DNA from: Carposina sasakii | Lineage: Eukaryota > Arthropoda > Insecta > Lepidoptera > Carposinidae | Assembly (NCBI GenBank): GCA_014607495.2 | Contig: CP053152.1 | Span: forward strand, 248,001 to 312,000 | Reading direction: 5' to 3' | Length of the DNA: 64,000 bases | In this document: positions 1 to 9,790 of the stretch, piece by piece | Layout of the letters: each line of letters starts with the position of its first letter | How positions within the stretch are numbered: position 1 is the first letter of the stretch | The notes under the pieces: generated by a model | Told to the model about the DNA's origin: nothing | Database searches by the model: none | Seen by the model: only the letters and a program-made list of their open reading frames with translations | Made by a program: the position numbers and the translations under genes

Positions 1-330
1 TTACAGGCTGATGTCTGCACTTGAACCCAAACAATATAATATTATCAATTTACGTAATGTGTTTACCCAGCTAAATAATACTTCGTTTGTAATATCACCT
101 AAAAGCATCAACTAATATCATCATTGTGTTAGCACCCCACAATGCATCCCTGTAAAGTAAACTTAGCTTAACTATTCGATAGTTATCAACGTCGGAAACT
201 TCGGGAATTAGGGAGCGTAGACCATCGTCCGGGAATTAATCCCGGCTATCCCCGGTTTAAGCGGATAATCGATCGGCTACCGGATGCTAATTTATAGTTT
301 ACAGTTTTCAGCTGGTTTGTTTATCTTCTT
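1..330. other. No recognised feature
   Basis: AT-rich sequence with a small GC-richer patch around 190-285 (a cluster of CCGG/CCCGG words). I see no open frame, tRNA-like box or copy of the repeats found elsewhere in the window. Confidence 0.4.
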
Positions 331-694
331 CTATTCTATAGGTATACATATAATAAAAATGTAACGGATCACTGTATGTACATGGAAGATATATGAGAAA
401 AAATATCATAGGAGACCTTTATTAACGCAATAATAGTACCCAAAATAATTATTTTTTTAATTTTTGTCTGTTTGTCGGTTTGTCTGTGCGTTTGTGCACG
501 CTAATCTTAGAAACGGCTGAACCGATTTCGATGCAATTTTGAGGAATATCAAATGAATGTAAAATGAATATAAAATGAGGTCCCATTTAACATTTAGGCT
601 ACTTTTTAACCCGGGAAAATGTTCTTATCCCGGATAATTTTGACATTTTGTTTTTTCTGTAGTCCACGTGGACGGTGTCGCGGGTGTTCACTAT
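331..694 (+). mobile_element. HEL-A Helitron-like repeat
   Basis: Matches, in the opposite orientation, the long copies at 17826-18165 and 50931-51270. Shared blocks include a TAACGGATC start region, CTAATCTTAGAAACGGCTGA, a CCCGGGAAAATG block and a terminal GTCCACGTGGACGGTGTCGCG block. The end reads CACTA instead of the family's CACTAG. Non-autonomous, with no coding content. Confidence 0.6.
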
Positions 695-697
695 TAA

Positions 698-1141
698 GTA
701 TACAAGGTGTTTGTGACAGCCAGGCAAATATTGATATGGTGACTTCAGACCATGATTCATAGATGAAAACCAGTGAAAATTCAGGAAAAAAATTGTGTGG
801 TTCGTTTATGTAAGCCTTAAATAATGACTTAAACACAAAATTTTAACCAATGGATGATTTTCTAAAAAAAGTTGCTCTCAAAAAAGGTCAATTAACTGAT
901 CAACCCCAACGGAGAGTCAAAAGTGACTCAAAAAGCAGCAATATATGTGATACACAATAACCAATAAGCCCATTTAACTAGTCACAGGATCGCCCGATAC
1001 AATTGGCGCGGAAAGCAAACATTGCGTATAATCAAATCAAAAATTAATTTCCTGCGAGTAATAACACTGTCGTATAACTCAAAACAATGGTACTTGTTCA
1101 GTATCTCAGTATTTGCCTGGCTGTCACACACACCTTGTATA
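698..1141. mobile_element. Non-autonomous DNA transposon with 32-bp terminal inverted repeats
   Basis: The left end (698-730) and right end (1110-1141) are near-perfect inverted repeats beginning TATACAAGGTGTTTGTGACA. The outer TA on each side fits a TA target duplication, as in the Tc1/mariner group (inference). The interior (about 380 bp) has no meaningful ORF. It abuts the HEL-A copy on its left. No second copy was seen in this window. Confidence 0.6.
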
Positions 1142-1353
1142 AATATTTGTGTACAATAAAATTATGTCTATAGAAAATAGATGTCTATCTCAGCGCTCAA
1201 TAATATGGTGTGATATACCGTTTTTGATTTACCTTTACAGTACGGGAACGAAAGCATAGAAATACATTTATATAAAGGTAATTCCACATTATAATACCAC
1301 TCACATTTGAGGCTCTTTTTTTCTAAGAAGATGTCGTGTAGTTTAATTCCGTA

Positions 1354-1560
1354 CTGTGAGATACGTCCCCTGATTACGTAAAAGCAATAGCAAAGCTGTA
1401 GCCGCGAGATCGCGATAATTAAGTTGCGCGCAACGAGGGCTCGGCGTCCTCCCGCACTGCGCACCTTGCCCCGCGCACACACACACTCAATCAATTATCG
1501 CGATCGCACGGCTTCGGCTTTGCTATTGCTTTTACGTTATCAGAGGCCGATATGTCTGAG
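1354..1560. repeat. Foldback element, about 67-bp arms with GC-rich loop
   Basis: The left arm (1354-1420) and right arm (1493-1560) are imperfect inverted repeats sharing TACGTAAAAGCAATAGCAAAG and ending in ATCGCGATAATT at the loop side. The 72-nt loop is strikingly GC-rich (GCGCGCAACG... CCGCGCACAC) against an AT-rich background. Probably a MITE. Antisense frames crossing it are repeat-derived and are not called as genes. Confidence 0.55.
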
Positions 1561-1901
1561 ACTTCGACCAGCAGGACGATTTTACAATTTTATTCAAGGG
1601 GAACCGCTGTCAACAGACATGGTTAGAATGTTTTCATATGGTTATGCTTCTTCTGAAAATTGGTCGGAATGGAGCCTTGGAATTATCCAATTGTCCTACC
1701 GACGCACATTTTTCGATTATTTTACTACAAAGAATGTATCAAGATTATTCCACGTTTACGGAAAATAATATCTTTATAAATATCTTTGTAAAATTCTACG
1801 AATTCTGTAATTTGAAAGTTTTGTGAATATATGACGATGTTTGTAATTCTTCCACGCAATAACAGATTTCGATGAAATGTAGTTAATTAACATTATTCAC
1901 T
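1561..1901. other. No recognised feature
   Basis: AT-rich. The open frames here are short and start inside the adjacent foldback repeat. Nothing supports a gene. Confidence 0.35.
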
Positions 1902-2126
1902 TGTTTCTACTTGGTGTGTAAAAAGGGATTGCAAACCACTTCTATCAACCCTAATTCATTCAGTCCTAGCTCGAGAGCGAGTGTCTATTCTAATTCTTAA
2001 GTCTATTTTTTTTACATGCAAAGTATGTTTAAAGTACTTAGTTTATCTAGTTATTAATAACTCTGTGAATTTGACGATTAAAAGTGATACTTCTCGCTCT
2101 CACCAAATTCATCATACGGGTGCTGG
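1902..2126. mobile_element. Half copy of the GCACCGGTA foldback MITE
   Basis: Closely matches, in reverse, the left three quarters of the complete palindromic element at 41712-42009: CTACTTGGTGTGTAAAAAGG, GATTGCAAACCACTTCTATC, and the end CTCACCAAATTCATCATAC. The opposite terminus is missing. Confidence 0.6.
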
Positions 2127-2157
2127 TAGGGACTGAATGTCAAAAACGGGAGATCGA

Positions 2158-2226
2158 GCCATGTGGCGTACTCTGGGGGAGGCCTACGTCCAGCAGTGGA
2201 CTGCAGCAGGCTGACGATGACGACGA
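2158..2226 (+). mobile_element. RTE-a LINE 3' end (5'-truncated)
   Basis: Carries the family signature GGCCTACGTCCAGCAGTGGA followed by CTGCAGCAGGCTGACGATGACGACG, a (GAY)n tail. The same 3' end recurs at 16729, 22270, 36383, 41406, 47408 and 55850. Extreme 5' truncation is usual for target-primed LINE insertions. Confidence 0.7.
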
Positions 2227-2238
2227 TAGCCACATTGA

Positions 2239-2390
2239 GGATAACGGAACCAGATGTTTAAGATCAGTTGCTTGCTTACTCATTGTCTGAGCAAACGCCC
2301 CTAAATTCCTTACACGACATGTACACAAGGAGATGCAGCTGATGTACTCTAAGAAAACCCCGCATGAACACAGGATACCTATAGCTTATG
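2239..2390 (+). repeat. REP-S dispersed repeat, degraded
   Basis: Retains ACACAAGGAGATGCAGCTGA and TGTACTC...CCCCGC.TGAACACAGGATA, seen more completely at 3277, 7803, 22750 (reverse), 40550 (reverse), 54053 and 63441. Class unknown. Confidence 0.45.
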
Positions 2391-3276
2391 CACCAGAACA
2401 AAATAAAGGATATAATAATTTATGGTCACACATATTTGCGGGATTCAGTTACTTAGTTATCCAATGGTACCATAGTTAAAATTCTGTGCTGCCTCAGACT
2501 CAGACCAGAGGTTATATTGATAGTCACTAGAGATATAGCAACGTAATTCCGACTATCATTGGTCTGCAATTTCCCAAACCATGGAGTATCATACAATGGG
2601 GTGTTGCGATAATAAATGTAGGCATTGTATTGTCAGAACATTTATTCGCCATGAAAATTTACGGTGAAAAGTGAGTGTATATTTGCACACTTCTGCCCAA
2701 CCTCTTTGGGGGATAATGGGCGTGACCAAATGCATATATGTATGTAAAATTTACGGTTAATTCGTTATACAGTAATAGACCTTAGATTAGGGGGGGTGAC
2801 TTTCCTGGCTGTAAATGATGAGACAGGACTCGAGCATTGCTCTGAGACCACAGGGTACCCGTTTGATTCGGTGCCCGTCTTTTATTGGAGAATCGTATCA
2901 GTATTGCACTCGTACAATTCGTCGATGTTATGCATAAGCCTTTCCTTAAATCATTATTTCAAAAAAAAAAACTGCATCAAGACAGTAGTAGATACGAGTA
3001 TGTTCCGGAAAGAGTTAGACCACCTCCTCACTCCACCTGCTTCGTTGGTTCCTCGGTACCCGATTGTAATGCATTAGGCGACCGATGTAGGCCGATGTAA
3101 ACACGATCTCGATTGCGTTCCCGTCTCCGACTGATTGCGTCAATAAATCCCTCGAGTCCCCTAAATCACGGATTACTTCGACAATAGGTTACTTTGATTT
3201 TGCAAGTCGTACCGGAATAATTAATGGTGTTAAATAATAATCACTACATACATATCCACGCATGCTGTGTTCCGGA
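2391..3276. other. Mostly unrecognised, with a reverse REP-U fragment at 2674-2726
   Basis: 2674-2726 reads CACACTTCTGCCCAACCTCT on the + strand, the reverse complement of the REP-U repeat at 56134. The rest is AT-rich. The two open frames around 2796-3100 overlap in different frames and resemble nothing I recognise. Confidence 0.4.
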
Positions 3277-3437
3277 CATGGGGTAGCCAAAGCTGCAGAA
3301 TCGTATTGAATATCCCAGAGCCACGTTTAGCATACCGGGGCCAGATGCTAATGATCTGTGGCAAGTTGCTAGCTTATCGCCAAAGATAATGCCCGAATTC
3401 CTTAATGTACTCTTACGGTATGCATGGACGGAGATAC
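3277..3437 (+). repeat. REP-S dispersed repeat
   Basis: One of the fuller copies: GCTGCAGAATC, CCACGTTTAGCATACCGGGG, CCAGATGCTAATGATCTGTG, AATGCCCGAATTCCTTA and a degraded GGAGATACAT end. Shared with 7803-7965 and the reverse copy 22750-22915. Confidence 0.55.
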
Positions 3438-4188
3438 ATAAATAAATAACAGTACTTAAATAACTTCTGAATATAACTCCTGACACTACTTAGTACGTAG
3501 TCCCTCAACTCCACCTGTCTTTTACATAGAATTTTCCAAAGTGATACGTGGTTTTAAATAGCATAACACCATACAACCGTGTGGAATGCTATTTATAATT
3601 TTTCGTGGACATTAAATAAGTCGCTGTAAAAAATTAAGAAGGTTTAAACTGCCCAGTATCCCAATTTGTATTAGTTTCCACAGTTTTCATATGATGATCC
3701 GCCATCACACCTAGCATCTGAATAAAATTATTTTTCATCAAGTAAATGGATTTCCCTTTTCCTTCAATTTCCCTATAAAGAAGTACCTTTGATGCATAAA
3801 TAGATTCACATTCACACTCTTGGCTTCCGAAATTATCATGGAATTATTTAAAGTTTAAATTATATTCGCTCGAGTACCAGGCTCGCAGAAGACTCGAGAG
3901 AATCAAGAGTGCTCCGGTATATTTACATATCGTGTTCTTGATGGAAAACAAGGGAGAGACAGAGATAGATGAACACAACACGGCGTGGGTGGAAAAGAGA
4001 GGTGTAATGAACTGTGAGGACTTGAAAGTAAATCACCCGCGGAACAATCAAACCGCAATGAATCGGGAAAAATGGAGGTTTAATGCGATTTGGAACGTTT
4101 GATGTTGAGCTCTCAAGCCTACTGAGGTCGAGGGCTTGTTCAATGAGAAATATCCGTAGGTTCGTTACTTCTTTTATCTTTATAATAT
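3438..4188. other. No recognised feature
   Basis: AT-rich unique-looking sequence. No ORF over 80 codons, no repeat seen elsewhere in the window. Confidence 0.35.
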
Positions 4189-4437
4189 ACTAGCGGCTGC
4201 CCACGACTTCGTCCGCGTGAGAAGGCATTGCACCCGTGCAAAGCCGGGGTGGGGTGCTGTATAGCCTTTAGCCGTTCTCTATAAATGGGCTATCTAAGCT
4301 ATCTAACTGAAAGCATTTTTCAAATTGAACATCTAGTTCCTGATATTAGCGCATTCAAACAAACAATAACAACGACTCTTCAGCTTTATAATATTATTAA
4401 AGTATAGATAGATTACTAAGACATCGCATATACAGTT
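4189..4437 (-). mobile_element. HEL-A Helitron-like repeat
   Basis: The + strand text starts ACTAGCGGCTGCCCACGACT, so on the - strand it ends GGGCAGCCGCTAG followed by T, as Helitrons do (CTRR 3' end, insertion between A and T). The GC-rich terminus gives way to AT-rich sequence ending near TATAATATTATTAAAGTATAG. Confidence 0.55.
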
Positions 4438-5907
4438 ACAATCCCGTTAAACACGACTTTTGACAGCTAAATACTGTTTTTTTTAAGCTTACACTGTTGA
4501 AAATTACACTACACAGTAAAACGAATTAAAAAAGAATTAAAACCCTTTTTACCCGACTGCGCAACGCAAAGGAGTGTTCAACAGTCTATGTACGAGTATG
4601 TATGTTCCTTTGAAGCACTACACAGACCAAACGCTTCGGCCGATTTTTATGATTCATCTTAATCAATCGATTCCTCTTAATTTGGCGAGTGTCACTAAAG
4701 ATATGACGTTAGTGAAAATCCAATATGGCGACTACTGGACGTCATTTTTGTAAAAATGAAAAAAAATTAAGTCTACAAACTATATCGAGTGGGGTATCGT
4801 TGAATAGGTATTTGAAAATCATTTTTAGGTTTCTCTCAACATTTTTCGATTCGACCAACCGTTTAGGATCTATATCGATTGAAAGTTGCGTAACAACCAT
4901 TCTCACATATAAGTTTTTAGACAGCAGCAAGACGAAAACTTTTTGCTGCCGAGCATGTTGAGCATGTTACTTGAAGCGTACCTATTAGTAGCTAGGTACT
5001 CATAACAAAAAAGTATAAAATAAAAAAACATAATTTAAAAAATCCAAAGACTGTTTAAAAAAGAACCAAATAATGTACATAATAAAAAAACTGAAAATAT
5101 ATAAAACAAGCACTTAGATGTCCGGTGGTCTAGAATTCTATAATATTATTATGGAATGAATACTATTGAAGAACATAAAATATTTTCTAATGATCGTAAC
5201 ATAAAAAGGATGTGGCGGATGAAACCCTGGAATGCCGGAATGAAACGGATAAACCGATTTATATTTTTGCTGAAAATCTAGAATGACCAAAGTTTAATCT
5301 TTATTGTTTCTTAATCTCTGCAATTCTCCCAGAGCCAGTTTGTCATGAAGATTGTTAAACAGCTTCCTTTGGTCGAGATCGCATATAGCGACCACATCTA
5401 AACTTTTTACGCGGCGAAAAATAAAAGAAATTTAATGTAAGAATGAAAAATTAAGGAGCTCCTTCAAGAAGCATGAAATAAATTTTTTTATTAAAAATTT
5501 AAAAAACCCCCGACCTAAAAAAGGTCGCGACGGGCTTCTTCAAACTTTTCAGTGCCTGTCTTGATTGCCTCGCGCCACTCTGATTTTGTTAAACTCTACC
5601 ACGTACCAACGTACGTTAGTTATACATTGAATATAACATCTCCTCTTTGCGTTTACATAATACTCTAATGTCGAGCAAATCAACGCTATGTATTTGGGTT
5701 CATGTTTGTTTTTCTAAGCTTAGGATCTGACCTGAGATTCCGCTTATACAATGTGATAGTTTGCTAGGTGTGGGAGGGACAGAATGATAATCGACTTAAA
5801 TTTATACAGTCCTCGAGTTGTTTGAGGACAGATTTGATTAGGATTGACTGGCGGCGGCTGGGGTGGCCTTGTTTTAATCATGCAAAGCTGTTGATAAATA
5901 TTTTCAT
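4438..5907. other. Mostly unrecognised AT-rich sequence
   Basis: TTTTTACCCGACTGCGCAAC at about 4547 matches the edge of the element at 11481 and a block at 33109, so an element begins here, but I cannot place its other end. A GAC-rich block at 5506-5540 (CCCCCGACC...GGTCGCGACGGG) is an imperfect inverted repeat. No gene supported. Confidence 0.35.
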
Positions 5908-6165
5908 CGCTCATCATCTTCCTGCCCTTTACCCATTATTTCATTATTTATGGGGGTGGACGCAATATGGTTTCTTTTGCAACTTATATTACCAAGGATG
6001 TGGTGAACGTTTTTATGACCTGCCTGACGCCAACCCTCTTCGGGTAGTCACTAAATGTTAATTTCGGAAAAGAAAATCTATAAATTTAATTCAGTGGTAC
6101 AGGACCGTGAATGGGATAGAAACGATGCCGTCCGAATGGAAGACGCACGTGTCAGTGTTGCCATC
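5908..6165 (-). mobile_element. SINE-B, tRNA-headed SINE with an RTE-b 3' tail
   Basis: Read on the - strand: a degraded tRNA-like head (6095-6165, with the remnant of a box B around GGGATAG...), a middle with the GGGTTGGCGTCAGGCAGG block, then the RTE-b tail (CATATTGCG.CC...GGGCAGGAAGATGATGA). Best compared with 44073-44335. A + strand frame across it is not a gene. Confidence 0.55.
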
Positions 6166-6734
6166 CCACATCCATCCCCAAGATTTTTGAATTTTACCCC
6201 TAAAAATCACTATGAGCGGGGGGGGTTAGGATTGCGTCCGTTTCATAGTATGCAATGACACAAAAAATGTGATCATACACATAGTAATTAACGTCGATCA
6301 CCATCACCATCGAAACTACTCTATGAAACGGACAATATACGCTAAAAAAACCCAAAAAAAATTCTGCCCCAGTCCTCCCAGTAATCTTTTCCCCCTAAAT
6401 TTAGGGGTAAAACCCTTAAGTTGTTACCACTGGCAAGTCTTAACCATTGGGTTATCAGCATTTAAATTTATTAATAGGTACTGTTATTAAGTACTAGCAG
6501 CCGTCCTCAACTTCTTCTGTGTACCTACGAGTATCTAAGCTATAGAATTCCCGCTTTTGTTGTTTTATAGGGAATTTTAGAAATTCTTTTCTAGAGATAT
6601 ATGTACCTACTGCCCAAGGATCCTATTTTTTTTACAAAATAATGACATATAGAAACCATAAAAAGGTAGTACATAAAGTCGAACTTATTTACAAACAAGC
6701 TTTTTTCCAGCTAATCAGTTTTTAATTTAATTTC

Positions 6735-6852
6735 TCTTTGACGATTGGTTTGCTGGAAGAAATCTCTTTTAGAGATAAGCGCGCCTTTGTACATTTTATT
6801 TGTCATAAACTTTATTTGTGAAAACTTTACTGTGTACAATAAAGCATTAGAA
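6735..6852 (+). mobile_element. LINE-type 3' tail W
   Basis: TGCTGGAAGAAATCTCTTTT AGAGATAAGCGCGCCTTTGT, ending in ACTGTGTACAATAAAGCATT, a polyadenylation-like end. Copies at 8608-8712 and 50125-50260 share both blocks. Reads as the 3'UTR of a 5'-truncated retroelement; the parent is not in the window. Confidence 0.5.
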
Positions 6853-6866
6853 TTCTATTTTTAATA

Positions 6867-7417
6867 CAGGGTTTAACAAAAGGGGTATGTTAAGCGAAAA
6901 GCTATGTAAATAGCCCACTACAAGGAACCTATCTACAAAATTTCAGACTCGAAATCACATGGTTATTTTTTAGATTATATGGAATATAGATAGATATGTA
7001 GATAGTTAGGATATGGTTGATCGTTTCATCTTTAAATATTGTGCTGAGGGATTCAACTTTGTTTCCCGAGATTTGGCTAGTGTATAGCTATCGGGATGAA
7101 GAATTACGTTGCCGATATGTAATTTAGAAGAGATGGTAATATTCGTCATCCGAGTAATTGACCCGGTGGCATAGTGGTTATAGCGGCTTGCACGGTTTGC
7201 AGCGGTCGTGGGTTCGATTCCCACTCGGGTGAAATTTTTTTTCCATTTTCTTTATTAATAATTTTATTGTATGGAAAATTCCTAAACAACTTAGGAATGT
7301 TCATACAATTATGAAAAATAAACATATGATTTCGAGTCTCAAATTTTGGAAATAGATTCTCTATAGTGGTCTATTTACATAGCTTTTCGCATAACATACC
7401 CTTTCTGTTACACCCTG
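6867..7417. mobile_element. PAL-1 palindromic MITE, split by a SINE-C insertion
   Basis: Left end CAGGGTTTAACAAAAGGGG (6867) and right end CCCTTTCTGTTACACCCTG (to 7417) are inverted. Each side is flanked by TA. The inverted similarity runs over about 110 bp, through GTATGTTAAGCGAAAAGCTA, TAGCCCACTA and GACTCGAAATCACATG. Uninterrupted copies are about 220-260 bp (34009, 49432); this one is 551 bp because about 290 bp of other sequence lies in the middle. Confidence 0.75.
7140..7265 (+). mobile_element. SINE-C, tRNA-derived
   Basis: Box A-like TGGCATAGTGGTTA and box B GGGTTCGATTCCC, with part of an acceptor pairing (ACCCG/CGGGT), followed by GTGAAATTTTTTTTCCATTT and TTTATTAATAATTTT. The 3' flank is shared with 9129 (reverse), 45700 and 55590 (reverse), which marks a SINE and not a tRNA gene. 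The anticodon arm does not fold well. It lies inside a PAL-1 element. Confidence 0.6.
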
Positions 7418-7802
7418 TATTTTTATGAAGAAATAAATAAGTGACTACACAAAACATGTTCACATGATACTAGTTCCAGCCGCCTTTCCTTTCGGTCATA
7501 ACATTGGGACTTTACTGTAGTAATTTAATTTTAATTAGAGCAACAAAAAGACCACTTCAATGACCCCAAAATATACATAGTTCCTTTAACTTTCCCTTTT
7601 GATGGAAAGCAATTTTCCAATAAATCGAGCCTCGTGCTTTGTTCCGCCTACTCGGGCACTCGTCAGTTGATTAGGGGCGGTATACGATTCTCAAGCTAAT
7701 ATGCCCGATAGATGAGTGAAGTAAGGCCCTTTGTATACTATTTCGCGCAAAATTTCCTTGATTTGTGTTTACGGCTAGTGCCAATTTAGCATATTAGGTG
7801 TA
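7418..7802. other. No recognised feature
   Basis: Unique-looking sequence between PAL-1 and REP-S. No coding signal. Confidence 0.35.
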
Positions 7803-7965
7803 ATGGGACAGCCAGAACTGCAGGATCATGAAGGAGACCTCACAGACAAATTGCTGGCTAATCTCATGACAGAATGCCCGAATTCCTTAGTCGACTCTTA
7901 CGATATCTACGGAAGGATATGCAGCTGATGTATTCAAATGAAGCCTTGTATTAGCATAGGAAATT
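7803..7965 (+). repeat. REP-S dispersed repeat
   Basis: GGACAGCCAGAACTGCAGGA, ATGAAGGAGACCTCACAG, AGAATGCCCGAATTCCTTAG, GATATGCAGCTGATGTATTC. Same order of blocks as the copy at 3277. Confidence 0.55.
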
Positions 7966-8439
7966 CCCGGGGATAGTAATGCTAATTTGGCCTATGCTCT
8001 CTAGGGGTATTGGTTACGTAAGTCAGTTGATTCGATAGCTTTTTGATGACAGCTCCTATGGACAGAGAGTTTCAACAATTGGTTTAAAATTGTATCCGGG
8101 GCTTACAACTCTAAACCATTATAAACTTCGCGGTCATTTCAATATCCCCAAGTCGCACATTGCCTGCTAGAGCCTTGTGAATTAACTTTAGAATAAGGCT
8201 TCCTTGTTCTATGGAATAAAGTAATATTATTTCCAGCAGGAAATCGTCATTTTCGTATCAAGTCACGTGATATATAACAAATGGCTATAGCTATGGCTGT
8301 AAATGTCATGATTCGCCAGAAATATGGCATAAAATATTCAACATTTTTGAAACAACAAAGAAAATAATAACCTCTGGATATATAGGTAATTATTGTGTCT
8401 CAGAGTCAATCTAAATTACCTAAGAAAACTAACTAATAT
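7966..8439. other. No recognised feature
   Basis: Unique-looking sequence. No gene or repeat recognised. Confidence 0.35.
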
Positions 8440-8585
8440 GGTCGATTCCGGCAGTCACACTTAAACCTAAACGTAAAATTAGTCCTACCTGTCCTTTTCT
8501 CTCTCAGCCATTTATGTTAAGAACGGACAGAGATAGACCTGACTAAGATAAGGTTTAGATTTAAGTGTGACTGCCGAAATCGACC
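8440..8585. mobile_element. PAL-2 palindromic MITE
   Basis: Starts GGTCGATTCCGGCAGTCACA CTTAAACCTAAA and ends with the inverse (TTTAAGTGTGACTGCCGAAA TCGACC). Length about 146 bp with roughly 33-bp arms. Two more copies at 35139-35282 and 62190-62335 have the same boundaries. Confidence 0.75.
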
Positions 8586-8607
8586 CTAATGTAATTGTTG
8601 TTTTAGC

Positions 8608-8712
8608 TTTGGAAAGAAATCTCTTTAAAAGATAAGCTCGCCTTTGTACATTCATTGGGTACACTGTGTAGTATGTACAGTCACTTATATAGTCCAATGT
8701 GTACGATAGAGA
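8608..8712 (+). mobile_element. LINE-type 3' tail W
   Basis: GGAAAGAAATCTCTTTAAAA GATAAGCTCGCCTTTGTACA matches 6735 and 50125. It lies just after PAL-2. Confidence 0.45.
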
Positions 8713-9128
8713 ATATAGATATTACAGCATCGTACGCCGCCCACTATAAAACCACGTTATTTGGTTAAAGTTTAACACTGACGTCATGATATGCTATTTT
8801 TAGATGCCATCTATATTCTTGAACTTTCAATTCGAATAATGTTTAGAAGAGGAACAACCCTAATTTTGAGCTCACTCCAATATTATACCCATTATTTTAG
8901 AAAGTTCAGGCAATAATGATTAAGATGTAGGATCTTAAATATTAATAAGTTTCAAAAGCATCGTAGTCAATATAAAGTTTTGCAATGATTGTTACAGTCT
9001 GGCCAACATAAGTTAGTGCTTTGGGTGTCATGGCTGCCACAGTGAAACTTATAATAGTTTTAACTATCTTATTTGTCTATTTTATTCACCCACTAATCGT
9101 ATGTAGATAAATAAATCTAGTTCTAAAA
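8713..9128. other. No recognised feature
   Basis: Unique-looking AT-rich sequence. No gene or repeat recognised. Confidence 0.35.
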
Positions 9129-9258
9129 ATTGTTAATAAAGAGATGAAAATATTCTTCACCCAAGTGAAATTTGAACTCACGACCTCTCGCAAACCGTGC
9201 TTTCGCTCTAACCAACTGAGCTATCGGGTCAATTAACTCGGATGACGAAAATCTAATT
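9129..9258 (-). mobile_element. SINE-C, tRNA-derived, reverse copy
   Basis: On the - strand: CGTCATCCGAGTTAATTGAC, then CCGATAGCTCAGTTGGTTAG (box A, good D stem GCTC/GAGC), a degraded box B (GAGTTCAAATTTC), then CACTTGGGTGAAGAATATTT and the CTTTATTAA tail. Both flanks match 7140-7265 while the tRNA-like core differs. Confidence 0.55.
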
Positions 9259-9684
9259 CTATCTACACAACAGCGTTTTACAAATGAGGCACACCCAAAG
9301 CTCGGCCATACTCACCATAGTGGCAGGAAATAGGTTTCTGGTCGCCATGGCAACGGGATTGAAAGTCTCCGCTAGGCGTTGCCAACGTCTACGCCGGTAA
9401 TTGATCTGATAGAACCGGAAAGAACTGGCTGAGTCCAGAAATAGCCGCTTCGGCATAAACTTTACTGATTGATTTCTGATTTCAATACCTGTTTTTCTTA
9501 GTCCAAAAAACCGAAATAATAATTCAATATCTATAGTTTCCAATCCTAAAAGTAAAGCTAAGCGTAAGTAAATCTTGCTCTTTCTACATATTTCTGTTTT
9601 AATGTAAGCGTGTATTACACGTAGCATGCAATGTATAACGTTCATTAGAGCCGGATGTATTGTTTCCATTGCTTGTTTGCACAA
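9259..9684 (-). CDS. Uncertain 141-codon open frame, possible exon
   Basis: I do not recognise the product. The frame encodes a basic protein with no clear signal peptide or membrane segment and an Arg-rich run (NYRRRRWQRL) near residue 95. An excellent splice-donor match (ATG|GTGAGT) lies on the same strand at 9316/9315, inside the frame; if used, the C-terminal part would be intronic. Against a gene: no homology I can name, no obvious acceptor, and it ends next to a SINE-C. It could be an exon of an unknown gene, a decayed element or chance. Confidence 0.15.
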   Translation of the reverse strand: MCKQAMETIHPALMNVIHCMLRVIHAYIKTEICRKSKIYLRLALLLGLETIDIELLFRFFGLRKTGIEIRNQSVKFMPKRLFLDSASSFRFYQINYRRRRWQRLAETFNPVAMATRNLFPATMVSMAELWVCLICKTLLCR

Positions 9685-9790
9685 CAGTTTTGGTGTAATA
9701 TCGTATTCGGCAAACTTGTATCGATTCCTAGAAAATAAGCTGTGTAATAAACATAGGTTTATATGAAGGCATTGAAGCCGTTTATAGTCT

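Noticed and set aside
7140..7265. tRNA genes at 7160, 9180, 18805, 31950, 33702, 45711, 49775 and 52230
   Set aside because: Box A and B are present but cloverleaf pairing is poor and each has a long shared non-tRNA tail seen in other copies; they are SINEs.
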